Source of the DNA: Rossellomorea sp. SC111
GTDB lineage: Bacteria; Bacillota; Bacilli; Bacillales; Bacillaceae_B
Length of the DNA: 64,000 bases
NCBI RefSeq assembly: GCF_024733565.1
Contig: NZ_JANIOC010000007.1
Span: 178,412-242,411 of the forward strand
Direction: 5' to 3'
Positions within the stretch are counted from its first letter, which is position 1. Every line of letters begins with the position of its first letter. A program made the position numbers and the translations under genes. A model generated the notes under the pieces. The model was not told where the DNA came from. It ran no database searches and saw only the letters and a program-made list of their open reading frames with translations. Below, in pieces: positions 17,103 through 26,560 of the stretch.

Positions 17103-18890
17103 ATGGACCATACAACTCATACATATTCAACTGTTTGGGATTTAGATGTTTTTTTCAAAGGGGGGAGTGAATCACAGGAATTCAGGAATCATCTCGATAC
17201 ATTGGAAAAGAAGAAAAATGACTTCGCAGAGAATGCCCTTGCCTTTCATCCGCCTCAATCTGCGAATGATGCGGAGCTTGTGTGGAAGCTCATTGATGAA
17301 GCGAAGGACGTGATGTTGTATTTGCGCCAGGCAGGTGCTTTTGTCAGCTGTCTGGAAGCTCAGAACATGCATGATCGGAAGGCAGACTCTCTTCGAAGCG
17401 AAGTCACAAGCCTGAGTGCCGATTTCTCTTCTACCTTCACCAAATTCCAGCAGCAACTTTCAGATTGCAAAGAAGAAGTGTGGGAAGACCTGCTGAAGCA
17501 TGATCGCCTGAGTGAAATCACGTTTGTGCTGAATGAGTGGAGACAAAAAGCGAAGGACAAGCTTTCAAGCAGTGAAGAATCCTTGATCGGGGCGCTCGCC
17601 GTCGACGGTTATCACGGCTGGGGGCAGATGTATGACACAATCGTCGGGGCGATGGACATCACACACGAAGGAAAAAGCCTCTCGGTGGGACAGGCCAATA
17701 ATCTACTATCAAGTCCGGATCCGAAGACGCGTAAAGAGGTTTTCGACAAATTGGAGGATGCGTGGAAACAGAATGAGGAGCTATTTGCCCGAACCCTCAA
17801 TCATCTCGGCGGCTTTCGCTTGAATGTGTATAAAAAGCGGGGCTGGGATGAATTGATGAAAGAGCCCCTTGAGTACAACAGAATGAAGCAGGAAACCCTC
17901 GACGCCATGTGGGGAGCCATCAGCAAAAACAAAAAGCCTTTCGTACAGTATCTGGACCGGAAAGCGAAATTGATCGGCAAGGATAAACTGGACTGGTATG
18001 ACCTGGATGCTCCCGTGGCGGAGTCGACGAGCACGATGTCATATGATGAAGGAGCGAAATTCATTCTGAAGCAGTTCTCCCGTTTTGGAAGTGAGATGGC
18101 ACAGTTTGCAGAAAAAGCCTTTGAGGATGAGTGGATTGAAGCTGAGGACCGTTCAGGAAAACGTCCCGGGGGCTTCTGTACTTCATTCCCGTTAAGTGAT
18201 CAATCACGAATCTTCATGACGTACTCAGGCTCGATGTCGAATGTTTCGACACTTGCCCATGAATTGGGGCATGCGTTCCATTCCCATGCGTTAAAACCGA
18301 TGCATACCTTGAACCGCAACTACGCTATGAATGTCGCAGAAACGGCCTCCACTTTTGCCGAGATGATTGTGGCAGATGCAGCCGTGAAGGAAGCAGAAAC
18401 AAAGGAAGAAAAGATTGCCCTCGTTGAAGACAAACTTCAGCGGAGCGTCGCATTCTTCATGAATATCCATGCCCGCTTCTTATTCGAAACCCGTTTCTAT
18501 GAAGCGCGCAAAAAAGGGATCGTGTCTGTCGATACGTTAAACGACCTGATGGTGGAAGCTCAGAAGGAAGCATTCGCCGATTCACTGGGAGAGGTCCACC
18601 CGCGATTCTGGGCCTCGAAGCTCCATTTCTATATTACAGGAGTGCCATTTTATAACTTCCCATATACATTCGGCTACTTGTTCTCATTGAGCATTTACGC
18701 GAAGGCACTGGAGTCCGGAGAAAGCTACGAAGAGAAATACATGTCCTTACTCCGCGACACAGCCGTCATGACAGTAGAAGACCTTGCCATGAAGCACCTC
18801 GGTGAGGACATCACCAAAGAAGCCTTCTGGCAAAAAGGAATCAACCTCTGCACCGCCGATGTAGATGAATTCCTCGAACTGACGAACTAA
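17103..18890 (+). CDS. M3-family oligoendopeptidase (PepF/M3 type)
   Basis: 595 residues, cytosolic, zinc-dependent. The active-site motif HELGH is at 386-390 with Glu387 as catalytic base; the third zinc ligand is Glu413 in NVAETAS. Length matches the PepF/M3 oligoendopeptidase branch (about 590-600). It cleaves short peptides for amino-acid recycling and peptide clearance. The ATG follows AGGGGGAC. It stands alone and ends in a terminator built from two inverted copies of the 12-base dispersed repeat. Confidence 0.88.
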   Translation: MDHTTHTYSTVWDLDVFFKGGSESQEFRNHLDTLEKKKNDFAENALAFHPPQSANDAELVWKLIDEAKDVMLYLRQAGAFVSCLEAQNMHDRKADSLRSEVTSLSADFSSTFTKFQQQLSDCKEEVWEDLLKHDRLSEITFVLNEWRQKAKDKLSSSEESLIGALAVDGYHGWGQMYDTIVGAMDITHEGKSLSVGQANNLLSSPDPKTRKEVFDKLEDAWKQNEELFARTLNHLGGFRLNVYKKRGWDELMKEPLEYNRMKQETLDAMWGAISKNKKPFVQYLDRKAKLIGKDKLDWYDLDAPVAESTSTMSYDEGAKFILKQFSRFGSEMAQFAEKAFEDEWIEAEDRSGKRPGGFCTSFPLSDQSRIFMTYSGSMSNVSTLAHELGHAFHSHALKPMHTLNRNYAMNVAETASTFAEMIVADAAVKEAETKEEKIALVEDKLQRSVAFFMNIHARFLFETRFYEARKKGIVSVDTLNDLMVEAQKEAFADSLGEVHPRFWASKLHFYITGVPFYNFPYTFGYLFSLSIYAKALESGESYEEKYMSLLRDTAVMTVEDLAMKHLGEDITKEAFWQKGINLCTADVDEFLELTN

Positions 18891-18902
18891 ATAAACATGT
18901 TA

Positions 18903-18937
18903 AGGTCCGTCCCTGCTATTGAGGGACGGACCTTTTT
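18903..18937 (+). terminator. pepF-like terminator made of a dispersed-repeat pair
   Basis: AGGTCCGTCCCT (18903-18914) and AGGGACGGACCT (18922-18933) form a perfect 12-bp stem with a 7-base loop, extended by AA/TT and followed by TTTTT. Confidence 0.8.
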
Positions 18938-19058
18938 AATGTTCAGTCCCGCCCCTCCTAAGCCTCAAGTCTGATACGAAAATAAAGCTCCGGCTCGTTA
19001 TGGGAAATCCGGAAACCAGGTAGGATAGAGACATGAAGAAGAAAGGAGGCAACAACAT

Positions 19059-19403
19059 ATGAAGAAAGTTGGATTGCTTTTAGCTGGAGGAATCGCAGCG
19101 ATCGTATTACTGGCCAATTTAGGACCGATTGTGGGGCTTGCGATCTCATTATTGATCATGTACTACAGCTTTAAAGGCTTCATCAAGACAGACTCCACAG
19201 GGAAAAAAATCCTTTGGGCTCTGATCGGTCTTGCCGCATTCAGTGCAACCGTATCGAACTTCCCGGCGATCATCGGGCTGGTTGCTCTGTATGTTCTATA
19301 TGTGATCTATAAGAACTGGAAGAAAGAAGAAGTCATCATCGAAGAGAAAACGTCGGACCCCTTCACGAACTTTGAAAGAGAATGGTCACAATTAAAAAAC
19401 TAA
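19059..19403 (+). CDS. liaI: LiaI-like membrane protein
   Basis: 114 residues with three to four short hydrophobic segments rich in Gly, Ala and Ile, then a charged tail with acidic and lysine residues. It is the first gene of a liaIH-F-S-R block. LiaI is the small membrane partner that anchors the PspA-like LiaH at damaged membrane. Strong AAAGGAGG ribosome site before the ATG. Upstream, around 18988-19013, an imperfect TCCGG/CCGGA inverted pair could belong to a LiaR site, but I could not confirm one. Confidence 0.78.
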   Translation: MKKVGLLLAGGIAAIVLLANLGPIVGLAISLLIMYYSFKGFIKTDSTGKKILWALIGLAAFSATVSNFPAIIGLVALYVLYVIYKNWKKEEVIIEEKTSDPFTNFEREWSQLKN

Positions 19404-19418
19404 AGGAGAGAGTTAACA

Positions 19419-20072
19419 ATGGCAAATTTATTTCAACGATTAAAAAATACCGTCATGTCAGACCTTCACGAAGCAATTGATAAAAAGGAAAAGAAGAATC
19501 CGATTGCGGTCCTGAATCAATACTTAAGACAATGTGAGCAGGAAGTGGAAAAGGTAAGAAAGCTTGTCGAGAGGCAGTATTTATTAAAAGAAGAGTTTCA
19601 GAAAGAGTATCAACAGGCTTCCGTTTTAGCCGACAAACGAAAGTATCAGGCAGAGGTAGCGTCCAAAGCAAGCGAAGAAGGCTTGTATGAATTTGCCCTG
19701 CAGGAACAAAAATACTATGAAGAACGTGCCGTGCGGATCCAGGAATCCAAGCTGCAAGCGACAAAAGAGCTTGAAGAGCTTGAGCGTAAATATGAAGAAA
19801 TGAAGCACAAGCTAAAGGATATGTACATCAAGAGGATGGAGCTGATGGGCAGGGAAAACATTGCCCGCGCCCATAATAAGATGAATTCCGTGCTTGAATC
19901 ATCATCAGGTTATAACAGCCAGGCTTTCTCTAAGTTTGATGAAATTGAAACGTACTTAGATCAACTTGAGCATGGAGTGAATTCTTCCTATTATCGGAAC
20001 ACGATTGACGCGAAGATCGCCAAATTGGAAAAAGAAATGAAAAATGAGGAAACAGAAGCCATTCCTTCATGA
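19419..20072 (+). CDS. liaH: LiaH, PspA/IM30-family envelope-stress protein
   Basis: 217 residues, almost entirely alpha-helical coiled coil, rich in Glu, Lys and Gln (LLKEEFQKEYQQASVLADKRKYQAEVASKA). It begins with the amphipathic MANLFQRLKNTVMSDLHEAID helix typical of PspA/IM30/LiaH. These proteins oligomerise on stressed membranes and limit proton leak. It follows liaI after 15 bases with AAAGGAGAG and is closed by its own terminator before liaF, so liaIH can be expressed at a different level from liaFSR. Confidence 0.88.
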   Translation: MANLFQRLKNTVMSDLHEAIDKKEKKNPIAVLNQYLRQCEQEVEKVRKLVERQYLLKEEFQKEYQQASVLADKRKYQAEVASKASEEGLYEFALQEQKYYEERAVRIQESKLQATKELEELERKYEEMKHKLKDMYIKRMELMGRENIARAHNKMNSVLESSSGYNSQAFSKFDEIETYLDQLEHGVNSSYYRNTIDAKIAKLEKEMKNEETEAIPS

Positions 20073-20110
20073 AACATGGTATTCTAGGTTAGTAAATACT
20101 TGATAACGTA

Positions 20111-20147
20111 AAAACAGGGGGAACTCATGATGGGTTCACCCCGTTTT
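20111..20147 (+). terminator. Terminator between liaH and liaF
   Basis: AAAACAGGGGGAAC (20111-20124) pairs with GTTCACCCCGTTTT (20134-20147) at 12 of 14 positions. A T run is in the right arm. It would separate high liaIH output from basal liaFSR expression. Confidence 0.65.
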
Positions 20148-20218
20148 AACCTCAGATATCCACACACATTCAACTATATGAGCAAAGAATATACATAACC
20201 AGAAAGGAGGAACCCCTC

Positions 20219-20950
20219 ATGTTCAATCGTCTACGCTCGGACGGAATCAGTTGGATCATTTTAATCGGGACATTGCTTATACTGCTGGAAGTCTCCTTTT
20301 ATGATGGGGGGGTTCTCGTCTTTCTATCAATAGCGGCATTCTGCATTTATATCGGACGAAAAAAACTGCCGAGGACATCGGGGAAAATTCTGTTGTGGTT
20401 TGGAATCATCAGTCTCGCCATCAATATCTTCAATACGGTGGCTTTTAAATTTTTATTATTTGGGATCCTTCTTTTTATTATCGTGAGATTTGCCGATTCC
20501 AAGAAACATCCTAAGTATATTTCACCGACCATTAAAGAAACCTTTACCCAATCCCATGAACCACTCGTGATGAAGAAGTCCGCTCTTCAGAATGAATGGT
20601 TCGGGCCAAAGCGGACACCGGATCATGTGTATGAGTGGAACGATATCAACATCCAGGGCGTGATCGGCGATTCAGTCATCGATGTCGGGAATACGGTGCT
20701 GCCAAAAGGGACTTCCGTGGTGTCGATCCGAAATATACTTGGGAATATCGAGATACTCATCCCTTATGATGTGGAAGTGAGTATCCATCACTCCGTCCTT
20801 GCAGGGTCTATCGAGATTTTTGATGAAGTGGAGCCGAAAGCGATCAACCAGTCCCTCTATTATCAATCACCGGGATACGATGAAGCAGTACAGCGGGTGA
20901 AGATCTTCACCTCCATGTGGATCGGGGATCTTGAGGTGAAGAGAATATGA
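20219..20950 (+). CDS. liaF: LiaF, inhibitor of the LiaRS system
   Basis: 243 residues: about four membrane helices in the first 95 residues, then a soluble domain of the LiaF/VraT type (beta-rich, ending in [26 protein letters not shown]). In B. subtilis LiaF keeps the kinase LiaS off until the cell envelope is damaged by antibiotics such as bacitracin. The ATG follows AAAGGAGGA. Its stop overlaps the start of liaS by four bases (ATGA). Confidence 0.88.
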   Translation: MFNRLRSDGISWIILIGTLLILLEVSFYDGGVLVFLSIAAFCIYIGRKKLPRTSGKILLWFGIISLAINIFNTVAFKFLLFGILLFIIVRFADSKKHPKYISPTIKETFTQSHEPLVMKKSALQNEWFGPKRTPDHVYEWNDINIQGVIGDSVIDVGNTVLPKGTSVVSIRNILGNIEILIPYDVEVSIHHSVLAGSIEIFDEVEPKAINQSLYYQSPGYDEAVQRVKIFTSMWIGDLEVKRI

Positions 20951-21996
20951 GTACGGTCAGTAAGCAGGTCGTTGCAGGCATCCTCTTTTCCCTTGTTATG
21001 GTGCTGTTTTTATCCCTTTCTTTCTTTTATTTATATCCGTTACAGGATTGGTCCCTTTTATGGGAAGTAGAAATCATGGATATTCCTGGAGCAGGGTTTA
21101 TTCTCGTTTTCAGTATTGTGATCGGGATTGTTTTCGGCATCCGGAGCGGCTTGAAGGATAAGCGGCAGCTGCGGGAAATGGAAGATGCCCTTCACCATGT
21201 GGAACAAGGGCGCACGATCACAATCCCTGAAACGGCCACCTCCGAGGTGCAGCAGGTGTGGAAAAGGGTCGATGCCCTTGGGAAGCATCTCACCGATCAA
21301 GCCCGTTACTCCCAGAAACTTGCCAATGAAAAAGCCGAGGAGCAGGAAAAAAGGATACAGGAAATCGTATCTCAGGAGCGGAATCGTTTGGCGAGGGAAT
21401 TGCATGACTCCGTCAGTCAGCAACTATTCGCCGCATCGATGCTCATGTCTGCCATCACGGAAACCCCATCGACTGGCCGTACTCCCCATGAAGAAAAGCA
21501 GCTTGGAATGGTGGAGCAGATGATCCATCAGTCGCAGCTTGAAATGAGGGCGCTTCTTCTCCACCTTCGCCCTGTGGCGTTAAAAGGAAAGAATCTTCAA
21601 GAAGGAATGAAGGAGCTGTTGGTCGAATTAGCTCAAAAGGTGCCTCTTGATATCGAGTGGAAAATCGAAGAAATGAACCTGGATAAAGGAATTGAAAATC
21701 ATTTGTTCCGGATATTGCAGGAGTCGGTTTCGAACACACTCCGGCATGCCAAGGCCACATCCCTCGACATCCGCCTCATTAAAAGGGAATCCATCATCAT
21801 CTTACGAGTGGTGGACGATGGACTTGGGTTTGATGTGAATGAATCGAAGGTAACGAGCTCGTATGGCCTTCAAAATATGAGGGAACGGGCCATTGAAATC
21901 GGTGGGACGTTTAAAGTCATCAGTGTGCCAAATAAGGGGACGCGCTTGGAAGTGAAGGTTCCCGTTGTGGAGAATGAAGGTGAAAAGAATGATTAA
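20947..21996 (+). CDS. liaS: LiaS sensor histidine kinase
   Basis: 349 residues. Two membrane helices (about 8-30 and 47-66) with a very short extracellular loop mark an intramembrane-sensing kinase; a HAMP-like linker follows. The HisKA_3 box [18 protein letters not shown] has the phosphorylated His153; the HATPase domain follows ([31 protein letters not shown]). Overlaps liaF by four bases and liaR by eight, giving tight coupling. It responds to cell-wall stress through LiaF. Confidence 0.9.
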   Translation: MSTVSKQVVAGILFSLVMVLFLSLSFFYLYPLQDWSLLWEVEIMDIPGAGFILVFSIVIGIVFGIRSGLKDKRQLREMEDALHHVEQGRTITIPETATSEVQQVWKRVDALGKHLTDQARYSQKLANEKAEEQEKRIQEIVSQERNRLARELHDSVSQQLFAASMLMSAITETPSTGRTPHEEKQLGMVEQMIHQSQLEMRALLLHLRPVALKGKNLQEGMKELLVELAQKVPLDIEWKIEEMNLDKGIENHLFRILQESVSNTLRHAKATSLDIRLIKRESIIILRVVDDGLGFDVNESKVTSSYGLQNMRERAIEIGGTFKVISVPNKGTRLEVKVPVVENEGEKND

Positions 21997-22621
21997 AGTA
22001 GTATTTGTCGATGATCATGAAATGGTGAGAATCGGGGTCTCTTCTTATCTGTCGGCCCAGGCGGATATCGATGTCGTAGGGGAAGCATCTGACGGTAAGG
22101 AAGGCGTCCAACTGGCTCTTGAACTTCGCCCCGATATTATCCTGATGGACCTTGTAATGAAAGAAATGGATGGCATCCAGGCGACGAAGGAAATCATCCA
22201 GGAATGGCCGGACGCGAAGATCATCATTGTGACAAGCTTCCTGGATGATGATAAGGTGTATCCTGCCCTTGAAGCGGGAGCTGTCAGTTATATGCTGAAA
22301 ACCTCGAAAGCAAGTGAAATCGCAGAAGCGGTTCGCAAAACCCATAACGGACAGTCGATCCTCGAACCCGAAGTGACGGGGAAGATGATGACACGGATGA
22401 GACAGAAGACTGTTTCCCATCCCCATGAGGAATTGACGAACCGGGAGCTTGAAATCCTCCTTCTCATGACGCAGGGAAAAACGAATCAGGAAATCGCCGA
22501 TGAATTATTCATCGCCCTGAAAACAGTGAAAACCCACGTGAGCAACATCCTCTCCAAGCTCGGTGTGCAGGACCGGACTCAGGCTGTCATCTATGCTTTT
22601 AAACATGATCTCGCTAAATAA
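21989..22621 (+). CDS. liaR: LiaR response regulator (NarL/FixJ family)
   Basis: 210 residues from the ATG at 21989, preceded by GAAGGTGA. The receiver domain has the acidic pocket VDDH (8-10) and phospho-acceptor Asp54 in [12 protein letters not shown], with Thr and Lys (VTSFLD, MLKTS) in place. The C-terminal LuxR/NarL helix-turn-helix reads LTNREIEI-like [40 protein letters not shown] in outline. It is the output of LiaS and activates liaIH in B. subtilis. The operon ends in a strong terminator. Confidence 0.9.
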   Translation: MIKVVFVDDHEMVRIGVSSYLSAQADIDVVGEASDGKEGVQLALELRPDIILMDLVMKEMDGIQATKEIIQEWPDAKIIIVTSFLDDDKVYPALEAGAVSYMLKTSKASEIAEAVRKTHNGQSILEPEVTGKMMTRMRQKTVSHPHEELTNRELEILLLMTQGKTNQEIADELFIALKTVKTHVSNILSKLGVQDRTQAVIYAFKHDLAK

Positions 22622-22627
22622 TATAAG

Positions 22628-22663
22628 AAAGTGACCCAAAAAGAAAACTTTTTGGGTCACTTT
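22628..22663 (+). terminator. lia operon terminator
   Basis: Perfect 16-bp stem (22628-22643 with 22648-22663), loop AAAA, followed by TT. Confidence 0.88.
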
Positions 22664-22847
22664 TTCGTATAGAAAGAAGAAAGCAGAGAGCATCAAATGA
22701 AAATGGAACCATATGAATGGAAATAAGATGCTGTCAGTAAATAAGTCCAGAAAAATGACAAATATTTCATCAACTGAAGGAGGAATAATGTTAAAATAAG
22801 CGATATATTGTAAAATTTTGAAAAAACAAGCAGTGGAGGATCAGAAT

Positions 22848-23774
22848 ATGAATGCACAATTTAGTAAGCCGAAAAGATTCAGTGAAATACTGGATCATAC
22901 TTTTCGATTAAGTAAGAATCATTTCAAAGATTTTTTCCTGATTGTTCTAGTGTTATTGGGACCTGTCTATTTATTGCAGGCTCTCATTGAACTTGCAGCG
23001 GGTGTCAGTTTCTTTAAATCCGCAGGAGCGGGGGAAACCTGGTTCGAGGGGATTGTTAACAGCTTTTCAGGAGAGTTTTCACCCGAGGAAGGACCGGCAG
23101 TGAATGTCGGAGCGGAACTCGGCACGGCACTGATCAGTCTTATCACCATGGTCCTGACGCCCATTGCCCAAGCCGCGATATTATTCACTTTGAATCATAT
23201 GAGAAAAAATGAAGACTACTCGGTCAAGCTAGTCATCAAAGAGGGATTCTCCCGTTTTTGGCCGATTATCGGAAGTAGTATCCTATTTGGGTTGATCGTG
23301 TTTGGGTTCATATTTGTCCCCATTTTCACCATCGGAATCGCAGGGGTATTCAGTGCTGCCTTGTTTGATACGGGGGTTGGGGTGATTATTACGATCATCG
23401 TCTTATTCCTCCTCATTGCGGCTGTTGTGGCTTACCTCTTGGCACGCTGGAGCTTCTACCTCGGAGCAGCGGCAATTGAGCATGACGCGCCGGGACTTGG
23501 CAGAAGCTGGAGACTGACGAAAAAGCGTACATTCACCATCATTGGATTGTATATTGTGTTCGGCATAATTGTTGGAATCGTCAGTGCGGCATTTGAATTC
23601 ACTTTCGGTCTGGTATTGGGAAATAGTGTTTTGTACGGGATGATCATCAATTTGGTGACACTATTTACGACCATGCTGTTCGCTGTTGGGTTCGGAGTGA
23701 TGTTCTTTGACCTGAAAACAAGACATGACGCGGATGATTTAAATGAAATGATCGATGACTACCATACGATATAA
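22848..23774 (+). CDS. Multi-helix membrane protein heading the MoxR cluster
   Basis: 308 residues from the ATG at 22848, preceded by GTGGAGG. About six hydrophobic segments; a short polar N-terminus (KPKRFSEILDHTFRLSKNHFKDFF) resembles the start of membrane proteins with a glycerophosphodiester-phosphodiesterase-type membrane domain (RxxxxxxxTFxxYxxNFxxF). No catalytic motif is visible. It precedes DUF4129, DUF4350, MoxR and DUF58 genes, an arrangement that often includes such a protein. A GC-rich hairpin (GGCCCGG...CCGGGCC, near 23794-23811) without a T run lies before the next gene. Function unknown. Confidence 0.7.
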   Translation: MNAQFSKPKRFSEILDHTFRLSKNHFKDFFLIVLVLLGPVYLLQALIELAAGVSFFKSAGAGETWFEGIVNSFSGEFSPEEGPAVNVGAELGTALISLITMVLTPIAQAAILFTLNHMRKNEDYSVKLVIKEGFSRFWPIIGSSILFGLIVFGFIFVPIFTIGIAGVFSAALFDTGVGVIITIIVLFLLIAAVVAYLLARWSFYLGAAAIEHDAPGLGRSWRLTKKRTFTIIGLYIVFGIIVGIVSAAFEFTFGLVLGNSVLYGMIINLVTLFTTMLFAVGFGVMFFDLKTRHDADDLNEMIDDYHTI

Positions 23775-23837
23775 CCAAGGAAGTATCCAGTCTGGCCCGG
23801 GATTCCGGGCCCTTGATCTGAAAGCTAGGTGAAGAAA

Positions 23838-24467
23838 GTGTTGAATGAAAACAGAGCGAGGGATCAACTCGAAGAAATCCTGGAAGGGGAAGAATACAAA
23901 GCCTACCTTCAGGATAATCAGGACCTGCTGTCGGCCATGTGGGAAAAAGCAAAGGAATGGATCCGGGACCTGCTCGGAAACATCAACCCTTCTCTTGAAC
24001 CGACAGGCGGTGCGGCATCGGGTATCCTGATTACACTCATTGTCATCGTTGTAGGCATTCTTCTTGTCATAGCATTTAATGCGGCGCGTAACGGGGTGAG
24101 AAGACGCAGGTTCCGCTCGAACAAGCCCCTTCAATCCATGAACGAGATGGAGTGGTCCTATACAAGACATCTCGAGGAAGCCCGTAAGCAGGAAACCCTG
24201 GGTGACTATACGAGAGCCACCCGTCACATGTTCCTGGCACTGCTTCTGTACTTTCACGAAAGGGAGTATCTGGAGGCGCGCGTCTGGAAGACGAACTGGG
24301 AGTATTACGATGAACTGCGTAAAGTGAATCAACGGTGGGCGGATCGATTCTACCGGCTTGCCCTTTTATTCGACGAGGTTGCGTATGGTGAACGTGAAGT
24401 GGATAAAGAGGAGTATCTCCACTATAAAGAAGAAGCCCTCGGATGGTTGGGAAATGGAGATTCTTAG
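23838..24467 (+). CDS. DUF4129-domain membrane protein
   Basis: About 209 residues from GTG 23838, which has AGGTGA at a good distance; GTG 23829 is the alternative. One membrane helix (GILITLIVIVVGILLVIAF) separates a short extracytoplasmic N-terminus from a cytosolic DUF4129 part (EEARKQETLGDYTRATRHMFLALLLYF...WEYYDELR, ending in LFDEVAYGEREVDKEEY). This domain is a common partner of MoxR/DUF58 and transglutaminase-like genes. Inferred to be a structural or chaperone-client component of that system; no enzymatic motif seen. Confidence 0.75.
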   Translation: MLNENRARDQLEEILEGEEYKAYLQDNQDLLSAMWEKAKEWIRDLLGNINPSLEPTGGAASGILITLIVIVVGILLVIAFNAARNGVRRRRFRSNKPLQSMNEMEWSYTRHLEEARKQETLGDYTRATRHMFLALLLYFHEREYLEARVWKTNWEYYDELRKVNQRWADRFYRLALLFDEVAYGEREVDKEEYLHYKEEALGWLGNGDS

Positions 24468-24503
24468 AAGGACAGTGTAAGGGAAAGGAGGTAGGATCGG
24501 GCA

Positions 24504-25634
24504 TTGAAGTTAACTATAAAAAGGTGGATCCCCCTGGTAGGTCTTCTGGGTGCATTCATCGTGATCGGGGTCTTTCTTTCTCCGGAAAAGCTGAAGGAGT
24601 ATCCGTCCTATATATCAGAATCTCCCTCGCCAACGGGGATAAAGGCCCTTTACACCTATTTGGAGAACGAAGGAGATTCCGTTCGTCGTTGGTCCCTTTC
24701 ACCTGACCGGTTGTCCAAAAAAGAATCCGGCCAGATTCTGATCATGGCGGAGCCGTTTACAGTCCCGGATCAGGAAGAAATGGAAGAGTACGAGGATTTT
24801 ATGAGGCGGGGCAATACCATCCTCCTTCTGAAGGATAATCCAAAAGGGATGTTCGATATCAAGACGGAAATGATCGGGGACGATCCAGTGCTACCCCTTG
24901 TACGTGACGGAAAAGGAAATACATATGAAACCGATACTTTATCCGGCGTCCGCCTTGAAGAAGAGGCGGGAGATAAGGTCCTCCTGGATGATGTGGATGG
25001 AACAATCGCCTACAGTACTGACGTGGGTCAGGGGCAACTCATTGTTTCCACCACACCTGCCTGGATGACGAACGGAAGTATCCTTGAGAAGGATCATCTT
25101 TCTCTGATTCTTCTTTTGTTAAATGAGGCTGGTGCGGAAGAGGGGACCATCCTGTTTGATGAATTCCTCCACGGAGGAGAAAGTCAGGCATCCGTTGCGA
25201 CACTATACCCGCAATGGCTATTGCTCTTGATTCTTCAATCAGCAATCTTCACCTTACTCGGGCTATGGATGCAGGGGAAACGGTTCGGGGGGATCCTTGT
25301 CCCCCGGGAGGAGATGACCCGGTTCAGCGATGAGCGAATCAAGGCCCTTTCAGCGTGGTATTTAAAAGGGAAACAGTACAAGGCTTCCCTTCTGATCCAG
25401 TCTGATTATGTAAGAATCCTGTTCCAGGAACGATGGGGTATCCCGACAAGTAAAGAGTGGGGGGACTTGAAAGAACCGTTGGAACGGAGACTCCGCACCG
25501 TGTCCGAAAAGGAAATCGCATCCTTTTTAATGGGGATAAAAGGTGTACTGAATAAAGAGAGCATCAGTAAACAGGAATATGTCATGTGGTCAAAAAGAAT
25601 AGAATTATTCAGGAAAGAGGTGGAGGATCGTTGA
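24504..25634 (+). CDS. DUF4350-domain membrane protein
   Basis: 376 residues from a TTG start that follows AAAGGAGGTAG. One helix at the N-terminus (WIPLVGLLGAFIVIGVFL) and one near residue 235-255 bound an extracytoplasmic domain of the DUF4350 type (TGIKALYTYLENEGDSVRRW, QILIMAEPFTVPDQEEMEEYEDFMRRGNTILLL), a glutamine-amidotransferase-like fold without an obvious catalytic triad. The C-terminal 120 residues are cytosolic. Its stop overlaps the TTG start of the MoxR gene (TTGA), showing operon structure. Confidence 0.75.
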   Translation: MKLTIKRWIPLVGLLGAFIVIGVFLSPEKLKEYPSYISESPSPTGIKALYTYLENEGDSVRRWSLSPDRLSKKESGQILIMAEPFTVPDQEEMEEYEDFMRRGNTILLLKDNPKGMFDIKTEMIGDDPVLPLVRDGKGNTYETDTLSGVRLEEEAGDKVLLDDVDGTIAYSTDVGQGQLIVSTTPAWMTNGSILEKDHLSLILLLLNEAGAEEGTILFDEFLHGGESQASVATLYPQWLLLLILQSAIFTLLGLWMQGKRFGGILVPREEMTRFSDERIKALSAWYLKGKQYKASLLIQSDYVRILFQERWGIPTSKEWGDLKEPLERRLRTVSEKEIASFLMGIKGVLNKESISKQEYVMWSKRIELFRKEVEDR

Positions 25635-26560
25635 AACCAGAAATCACATCCTTAATGGAGATATTTGAAGAGCGCATCGTAGGACAGAGGACGAATCTTA
25701 AACTCTTGCTGTCTTCGATTCTCGCAGGAGGACATGTATTGATCGAAGGGGTCCCGGGCACCGGGAAGACTCAAATGGTGAAAACATTGTCCCGTTTGCT
25801 TGGAGGAAGCTTTAACCGGATTCAATTCACCCCGGACCTGCTGCCGAGTGACATAACAGGAAGTACGATTTATAACATGAAGGACAGCACTTTCCAGACC
25901 ATCAAAGGACCGATTTTCACCAACGTCCTATTAGCCGATGAAATCAACCGGACACCGGCGAAGACTCAGGCAGCACTATTAGAAGCCATGGAAGAGAAGC
26001 AGGTAACGATCCAAGGATCGACATACCCACTAGAAGAGGTATTCTTTGTGGTGGCAACCCAGAATCCGATTGAATTCGAAGGAACCTACCCGCTTCCCGA
26101 AGCTCAGCAGGACCGTTTCCTGTTCAAGCTCGATATTGATTTCCCTTCATTTGAAGAAGAGAAGTCCGTTTTAAAACAGGTGATCGAGAATCATGTTGAC
26201 CGGAGTGAAGTGGGGGCAATCCTCGATATTGAAACCTTTTTATCCATCAGGAAAGAAATCGAGGATGTCACGCTGAGCGACGCGGTATTGGATTATATCA
26301 TGCAAATCGTCAGGAAAACCCGGGAAACGGAGACGATCCGCTTCGGTGCAAGTACAAGGGCGGCGATTTCAATCGGGAAGGCGGGCAGGTCATGGGCCTA
26401 TCTATCAGGGAGGGACTATGTCACCCCTGATGATATCAAGATGGTGGCAAGGCCTGCTCTCAGACATCGTATCCAGCTATCCCCGCACGTAGAATTGGAG
26501 GGACTGACCATTGACCAAGTCATCCAGGAGCTTATTGGGTCGATTACTGTTCCAAGATAA
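25631..26560 (+). CDS. MoxR-family AAA+ ATPase
   Basis: 309 residues from the TTG at 25631 with GAGGTGGAGG upstream, overlapping the previous stop. Walker A GVPGTGKT (40-47), Walker B LLADEINR with Asp103/Glu104, sensor 1 VVATQNP and the arginine-finger region PEAQQDRF are intact. MoxR ATPases act as metal-insertion or assembly chaperones together with von Willebrand-like DUF58 proteins, the product of the next gene. The cluster's client here is unknown. Confidence 0.9.
   Translation: MKPEITSLMEIFEERIVGQRTNLKLLLSSILAGGHVLIEGVPGTGKTQMVKTLSRLLGGSFNRIQFTPDLLPSDITGSTIYNMKDSTFQTIKGPIFTNVLLADEINRTPAKTQAALLEAMEEKQVTIQGSTYPLEEVFFVVATQNPIEFEGTYPLPEAQQDRFLFKLDIDFPSFEEEKSVLKQVIENHVDRSEVGAILDIETFLSIRKEIEDVTLSDAVLDYIMQIVRKTRETETIRFGASTRAAISIGKAGRSWAYLSGRDYVTPDDIKMVARPALRHRIQLSPHVELEGLTIDQVIQELIGSITVPR

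Noticed and set aside
23739..24332. A 197-codon minus-strand frame opposite the DUF4129 gene
   Set aside because: Antisense shadow of a coherent operon, no ribosome site, composition unlike a real protein.
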